From Phormidium sp. FACHB-1136 (lineage in GTDB: Bacteria > Cyanobacteriota > Cyanobacteriia > Phormidesmidales > Phormidesmidaceae): 35,263 nt of DNA. A program made the position numbers and the translations under genes. The notes below the pieces were generated by a model. It made no database searches. It was given only the letters and a program-made list of their open reading frames with translations, and was not told the DNA's origin. Shown piece after piece: positions 32,569 to 35,263 of the stretch. Position 1 is the first letter of the stretch; each line of letters begins with the position of its first letter. The DNA lies in NCBI RefSeq assembly GCF_014697375.1, contig NZ_JACJRS010000054.1, positions 1 through 35,263 on the forward strand, written 5' to 3'.

Positions 32569-33318
32569 CTAGTTTACGCCGACAAAAATGGTTTGCGGAT
32601 AGCTGCCCTCGGCCAGCAGGTAGGGGTCGTAAAGGCCGTCTAGGCTGTGCTGGTGCAGGGTTAGGCCCGCATCGCGGAAGACCTGTTCCCAGGTGGCTTG
32701 GGGGAATAGTCCCAGAATGTGGCGATCCTGGTGCATCGTCAGGTCTCCATTCTGGCGAATGAGGTAAACCAGCGTGGCCTCGTAGGTGTTGGGGTGGTGG
32801 GGGTTGATGTAGTTGTTTTCCAGCAGGGTGATGTGGATGCCCTGGCGCTCTCCGGTGTAGGCAAAGTTGTTGTTTTGGAATTGCTCTTGGGGTTTGCCCA
32901 CCACCAGGAGAACACCCCCCGGCTTCAGGTGGGCAACAGCGGTAGCGATGGCGCTACGGAGGTCGTCGAGGGTGGCCATGTAGTCGATGCTGTCAGGGAT
33001 GGCCACGGCATCGAACAACCTTCCTAGCCGCAGGGTACGCATATCGCCTTCGAGGTATTCGATGTCGGGATGGGTGGCCCTAGCCTTGGCCAGCATTCCC
33101 GCACTGAGATCCACCCCAGTGACCGTGAAATGCCGCTTGAAGCTGTGATCCATTCCCCCCGCACCGCTGCCCAGGTGTAATAGGGTTTGAGGCGGCGCAG
33201 CGGCATACTGTTGAATCAGCCCTAGGTAGGTTGCGACTTCGTCTTCATAGTCGGCGGGGTTGGCCAGCCAGTCTTCTGTCCAGGCCAGGTCGTTGTAGGC
33301 AATCCAGGGAGATGTCAT
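32569..33318 (-). CDS. Class I SAM-dependent methyltransferase
   Basis: A 249-residue Rossmann-fold methyltransferase. Motif I is LLHLGSGAGGMD (46-57), followed by VTGVDLSAGML (Asp70 binds the SAM ribose) and EYLEGDMRTLRL (Asp about 92), then LKPGGVLLVVG. It lacks the DPPY/NPPF motif of DNA adenine or cytosine-N4 enzymes and any C5 motif, so the substrate is probably a small molecule or protein. A GGAGGA box precedes the ATG at 33318. It sits between two Uma2 genes on the same strand. Confidence 0.88.
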   Translation of the reverse strand: MTSPWIAYNDLAWTEDWLANPADYEDEVATYLGLIQQYAAAPPQTLLHLGSGAGGMDHSFKRHFTVTGVDLSAGMLAKARATHPDIEYLEGDMRTLRLGRLFDAVAIPDSIDYMATLDDLRSAIATAVAHLKPGGVLLVVGKPQEQFQNNNFAYTGERQGIHITLLENNYINPHHPNTYEATLVYLIRQNGDLTMHQDRHILGLFPQATWEQVFRDAGLTLHQHSLDGLYDPYLLAEGSYPQTIFVGVN

Positions 33319-33368
33319 GGTGCTAGTCCTCCGTATCGTCGCTGCTGAGGGGCGCTAATCTGCACCCC

Positions 33369-33401
33369 AGATCCCAGGGTTCTTGAAGAACCCTGGGATC
33401 T
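33369..33401. repeat. Perfect 33-nt palindrome
   Basis: agatcccagggttctt (33369-33384) and aagaaccctgggatct (33386-33401) are exact complements around a single base. It fills the gap between the second Uma2 gene and the methyltransferase gene, so it could terminate or attenuate transcription, or be a mobile repeat. No T-run follows. Confidence 0.9.
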
Positions 33402-33417
33402 CACCTTCCCCGAAGCC

Positions 33418-33999
33418 CTAGGGCAAGAGGCTATGGAGGTTGAGTTCAAATCCGGGCAAGACGGATTCCCCGGATAGGGTCGCTGTGAAGGGGACGGTTT
33501 CGGGGGCCGCATTGGGACGATACACCTCTACGGTGCGAGTTTTGGGGTTCACCAGCCAGCCCAGCCGACAGCCGTTGTCAATGTATTCCTGCATCTTGGC
33601 CTGAAGGGTGGCTAGGTCATCCGTTGCCGACCGTAGCTCAATCACAAAATCGGGACAGAGGGGGGCAAATCCCTGGCGTTGGTCGGGGCTGAGGGCCGTC
33701 CAGCGTTCCATCGCCACCCAAGCCACATCGGGGGAACGAATCGCCCCATTGGGCAACCGAAACCCACTGGAGGAATCGAACGCTTTTCCCAGAGCGGTTC
33801 GACGGTTCCAAATGCCTAGGTCGATACCCAGTTCAAAGTTGTAGCTCCCACTCTCGCTCCCGGTCGGCGACATGGCGATCACTTCTCCCGTGGCAGTGAG
33901 TTCTAGGCGCAAATCAGGATTGGCCTGGACGATGGCCCCAAACTGTTCCTCACTGACCCGCAAGGTTTTTGGCAGATTAACGGCAACGGTGGCTAGCAT
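33418..33999 (-). CDS. Uma2 family endonuclease-like protein (DUF820), copy 2
   Basis: A 193-residue member of the same family as the gene at 31932, but of a different subgroup. The ATG at 33999 removes a poorly supported nine-residue extension. Core motifs are RLELTATGEVIAMSPTG (about 31-47), IRSPDVAWV (Asp91), PDFVIELRS (Glu121) and QAKMQEYIDNGCRLGWLV (Lys135). Sequence similarity to copy 1 is low, so this is not a recent duplication. It is divergent from the cupin gene, with two direct repeats in the shared upstream gap. Confidence 0.9.
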   Translation of the reverse strand: MLATVAVNLPKTLRVSEEQFGAIVQANPDLRLELTATGEVIAMSPTGSESGSYNFELGIDLGIWNRRTALGKAFDSSSGFRLPNGAIRSPDVAWVAMERWTALSPDQRQGFAPLCPDFVIELRSATDDLATLQAKMQEYIDNGCRLGWLVNPKTRTVEVYRPNAAPETVPFTATLSGESVLPGFELNLHSLLP

Positions 34000-34013
34000 A
34001 GACAAAACCGCAA

Positions 34014-34044
34014 AACGCCCTGACACTATTTTAGAACGCCCTGA
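34014..34044. promoter_or_regulatory. Direct repeat in a divergent promoter region
   Basis: aacgccctga occurs at 34014-34023 and 34035-34044, spaced 21 bp start to start (two helical turns), in the 53-bp gap between the divergent Uma2 and cupin genes. That spacing would place two bound proteins on the same face. Function is inferred. Confidence 0.4.
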
Positions 34045-34052
34045 TTCTCACC

Positions 34053-34385
34053 ATGGCCCACCTCATCACCCCACCCACCACCACCCTGCAACTGCACGAC
34101 CACCTGGAGTTTCCCGAATCTGGTGTGCTCAGCAAGGTGCTGTGGAAAGATGCCACCTGCCAATACAGCCTCTTTTGTCTGGCGGCAGGCACGGAAATTT
34201 CGGAACACACCTCCACCCGCAATGCCACGATCAACGTGATTTCCGGCAGCGGCACCCTCACCCTAGAGGGCCAACCCATTGCCCTAGAACCCGGTGTGTT
34301 TGTGCTGATGCTGGCCAATGCCCCCCACGCCCTAGAGGCCACCACCAACCTCGCCTTTCTGCTCACCCTTTCGGCAGAGGGTTAG
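34053..34385 (+). CDS. Small cupin-domain protein
   Basis: A 110-residue single cupin barrel. The first motif reads GTEISEHTSTRNATINVISG: only His52 of the usual H-x-H-(x3,4)-E triad is present, with Thr and Asn in the other places. The second motif has GVFVLMLANAPHALEA with His92. Metal binding is therefore doubtful or altered. Such small cupins often bind a ligand or sense sugars or oxidised molecules. The ATG at 34053 has no clear ribosome binding site. It is divergent from the Uma2 gene and convergent with the next gene 30 bp away. Confidence 0.82.
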   Translation: MAHLITPPTTTLQLHDHLEFPESGVLSKVLWKDATCQYSLFCLAAGTEISEHTSTRNATINVISGSGTLTLEGQPIALEPGVFVLMLANAPHALEATTNLAFLLTLSAEG

Positions 34386-34415
34386 CTGTGATCTCCAGAG
34401 CGTGCCGATCTGCGG

Positions 34416-34784
34416 CTAGCCCATGTCGTTCAACCTCACTTTGCGCTGGCGACACTCGAAGTTCCATTTGGCTGTAATGAGCTCCAACTGGTGCGGCCCC
34501 TCGTCGCAAACGATGGTCAACCCTCGTAAGCTGTCCATAAACTGGGCATAGGGCGAAGCCTTCAAGTCCCTGTCCCTCAAGGTGTAGCAAACAGAACCAT
34601 GGCTATAGTGCTTATGCCCATACATCACTGCAATTTCAACCATTTCTTGGCTAATGGCCCTTTGCTGCTGTCGCTTGCTGGAATGCCCCGGATCGCTATG
34701 GTTTAGGGCCGTTTGGATGGGCTTCCGTAGTTGGCTGTTAGAGTCGTTAGAGAGGATCTGCTTCAGTCGGGTCTGTTGTTTCAT
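34416..34784 (-). CDS. Hypothetical protein, DUF4258-like pattern
   Basis: A 122-residue protein (ATG 34784; a GTG at 34793 is possible). The N-terminal third is polar and basic (SKRQQQRAISQEMVEIAV). The rest follows a strand-helix pattern, YGHKHYSHGSVCYTLRDRDL, then LRGLTIVCDEGPHQLELITA, which resembles small DUF4258/toxin-like folds where an ISQ...V..A...G helix precedes strands ending in an IITV-like segment. The match is by pattern only. It is divergent from the HTH gene with an inverted repeat between, so an interacting pair is possible but unproven. Confidence 0.6.
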   Translation of the reverse strand: MKQQTRLKQILSNDSNSQLRKPIQTALNHSDPGHSSKRQQQRAISQEMVEIAVMYGHKHYSHGSVCYTLRDRDLKASPYAQFMDSLRGLTIVCDEGPHQLELITAKWNFECRQRKVRLNDMG

Positions 34785-34844
34785 TTCACACACTCAAAAA
34801 TTCGATGACCTCAATCTAGCCCTTGCTGCACAAGGGTTGCGAGA

Positions 34845-34890
34845 GCCGTTAAGGGCAGTTAGTTAAGTTCCCTTAACTGCATCTAACGGC
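34845..34890. promoter_or_regulatory. Inverted repeat between divergent genes
   Basis: gccgttaagggcagtta (34845-34861) and taactgcatctaacggc (34874-34890) are complements apart from three bases. A smaller gttaag/cttaac pair lies inside. It is central in the 165-bp gap between the 122-residue protein and the HTH protein, an operator-like position for autoregulation. Confidence 0.6.
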
Positions 34891-34949
34891 ACCTTGTTGG
34901 GGAATCCTAGGATGGGCTACCTTCAGCACAGCGACAGGGATACCAAGGC

Positions 34950-35171
34950 ATGACTAACCCAAGCAAGCGCGACCGGGGTGTAAAGGCGACTGAAGAGGGG
35001 GCGAAACGGCTGAAGCAAGCTAAAAGCCAGCTTCGGCAAACCAATGGTCGCCCAATAACCTACGAAAATCTTGCATCTAAGGCTCAAGTCAGCGTAGATA
35101 CCGTCAAGCGGTTTTTCAGAAATAAGGACAACGTTGATGAGGCATTTGCAATAGCCGGTAGTGCATTTTAG
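34950..35171 (+). CDS. Short HTH-domain protein (73 aa)
   Basis: A basic 73-residue protein with a helix-turn-helix: KRDRGVKATEEGAKRLKQAK, then ITYENLASKAQVSVDTVKRFF (helix 2-3, about 38-58) and NKDNVDEAFAIAG. The pattern RGVKAT-EEG...LK-AK followed by a DNA-binding-like motif is seen at the N-terminus of larger cyanobacterial signalling proteins that carry NACHT, NB-ARC or WD40 parts. Here the frame ends at once after the HTH, so the effector portion is missing: either a stand-alone regulator or a truncated gene. The stop overlaps that of a convergent frame leaving the window. Confidence 0.65.
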   Translation: MTNPSKRDRGVKATEEGAKRLKQAKSQLRQTNGRPITYENLASKAQVSVDTVKRFFRNKDNVDEAFAIAGSAF

Positions 35172-35263
35172 TGCAGGCTAGAGGAAAAAGCCGGATGACC
35201 TTGCTTGGCCAGCTTTTCTCGGATGTTGCGATTGTAGTCATGGATGAACAACCAGATAGCCCC
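35168..35263 (-). CDS. 3' end of an unidentified gene (runs out of window)
   Basis: On the minus strand the last 31 codons of the window are open to a TAA at 35168-35170, reading WLFIHDYNRNIREKLAKQG and ending FSSSLH. The balanced, helix-like composition suggests genuine coding sequence, perhaps a transposase or nuclease tail, but I cannot identify it. It overlaps the HTH stop by four bases. Confidence 0.35.
   Translation of the reverse strand, partial: GAIWLFIHDYNRNIREKLAKQGHPAFSSSLH

Noticed and set aside
32569-33318. Methyltransferase as DNA modification enzyme of a restriction system
   Set aside because: It has no DPPY/NPPF or C5-type motif and no specificity domain; the fold fits a metabolite or protein methyltransferase.

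Overview
The window is a piece of a cyanobacterial chromosome. The clearest evidence is the paired fatty acyl-ACP reductase (AAR) and aldehyde-deformylating oxygenase (ADO), which together form the cyanobacterial alkane pathway. A four-histidine carotenoid oxygenase, a BT1-type folate/biopterin transporter, a DUF760 protein, a zinc-ribbon Ser/Thr kinase with WD40 repeats, two Uma2 nucleases and dispersed short repeats agree with this. The bulk is GC-rich with short intergenic gaps, as in filamentous Leptolyngbya/Phormidium-like lineages; I cannot name a genus. The first ~1.45 kb is visibly AT-richer and looks like acquired DNA. No rRNA, tRNA or CRISPR array was seen. Layout: (1) 1-1444, an IS630 transposase remnant and a NucS-like PD-(D/E)XK nuclease. 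(2) 1561-6502, a urea ABC ATPase (urtE) without the rest of its operon, a membrane diguanylate cyclase, and a convergent kinase-WD40 gene. (3) 6935-11390 on the minus strand, ADO, AAR, a DGAT2/PlsC-like acyltransferase and an alpha/beta hydrolase, plus a 49-residue membrane protein upstream of ADO. (4) 11505-14860, an orphan ABC ATPase, an unrecognised 318-residue protein, and a convergent three-repeat M15 peptidase. (5) 15155-21514 on the minus strand, from upstream to downstream: an ArsR-rhodanese regulator, a VTT/DedA-rhodanese membrane protein, a fatty acid hydroxylase-type di-iron membrane protein, a DsrE protein, a decayed small gene, a BT1 transporter and the carotenoid oxygenase. (6) 21687-28305, housekeeping and envelope genes: RodZ-like protein, TatC, AMIN-amidase, MscS channel, DUF760. 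(7) 28938-31613, a cNMP-binding/EAL protein and a Ser/Ala:glyoxylate aminotransferase. (8) 31932-35263, accessory genes: Uma2, methyltransferase, Uma2, cupin, and an edge region with an unknown protein, a short HTH protein and a gene running out of the window. Two groups seem functionally coherent. The ADO-AAR-acyltransferase-hydrolase run links fatty aldehyde/alkane production with acyl transfer and ester hydrolysis; the last two resemble the two domains of plastid phytyl ester synthases as separate genes. The ArsR-rhodanese operon, with an AT-rich palindrome over its promoter, looks like a sulfane-sulfur-responsive membrane lipid or transport module. Both functional readings are inference from domain content and gene order.
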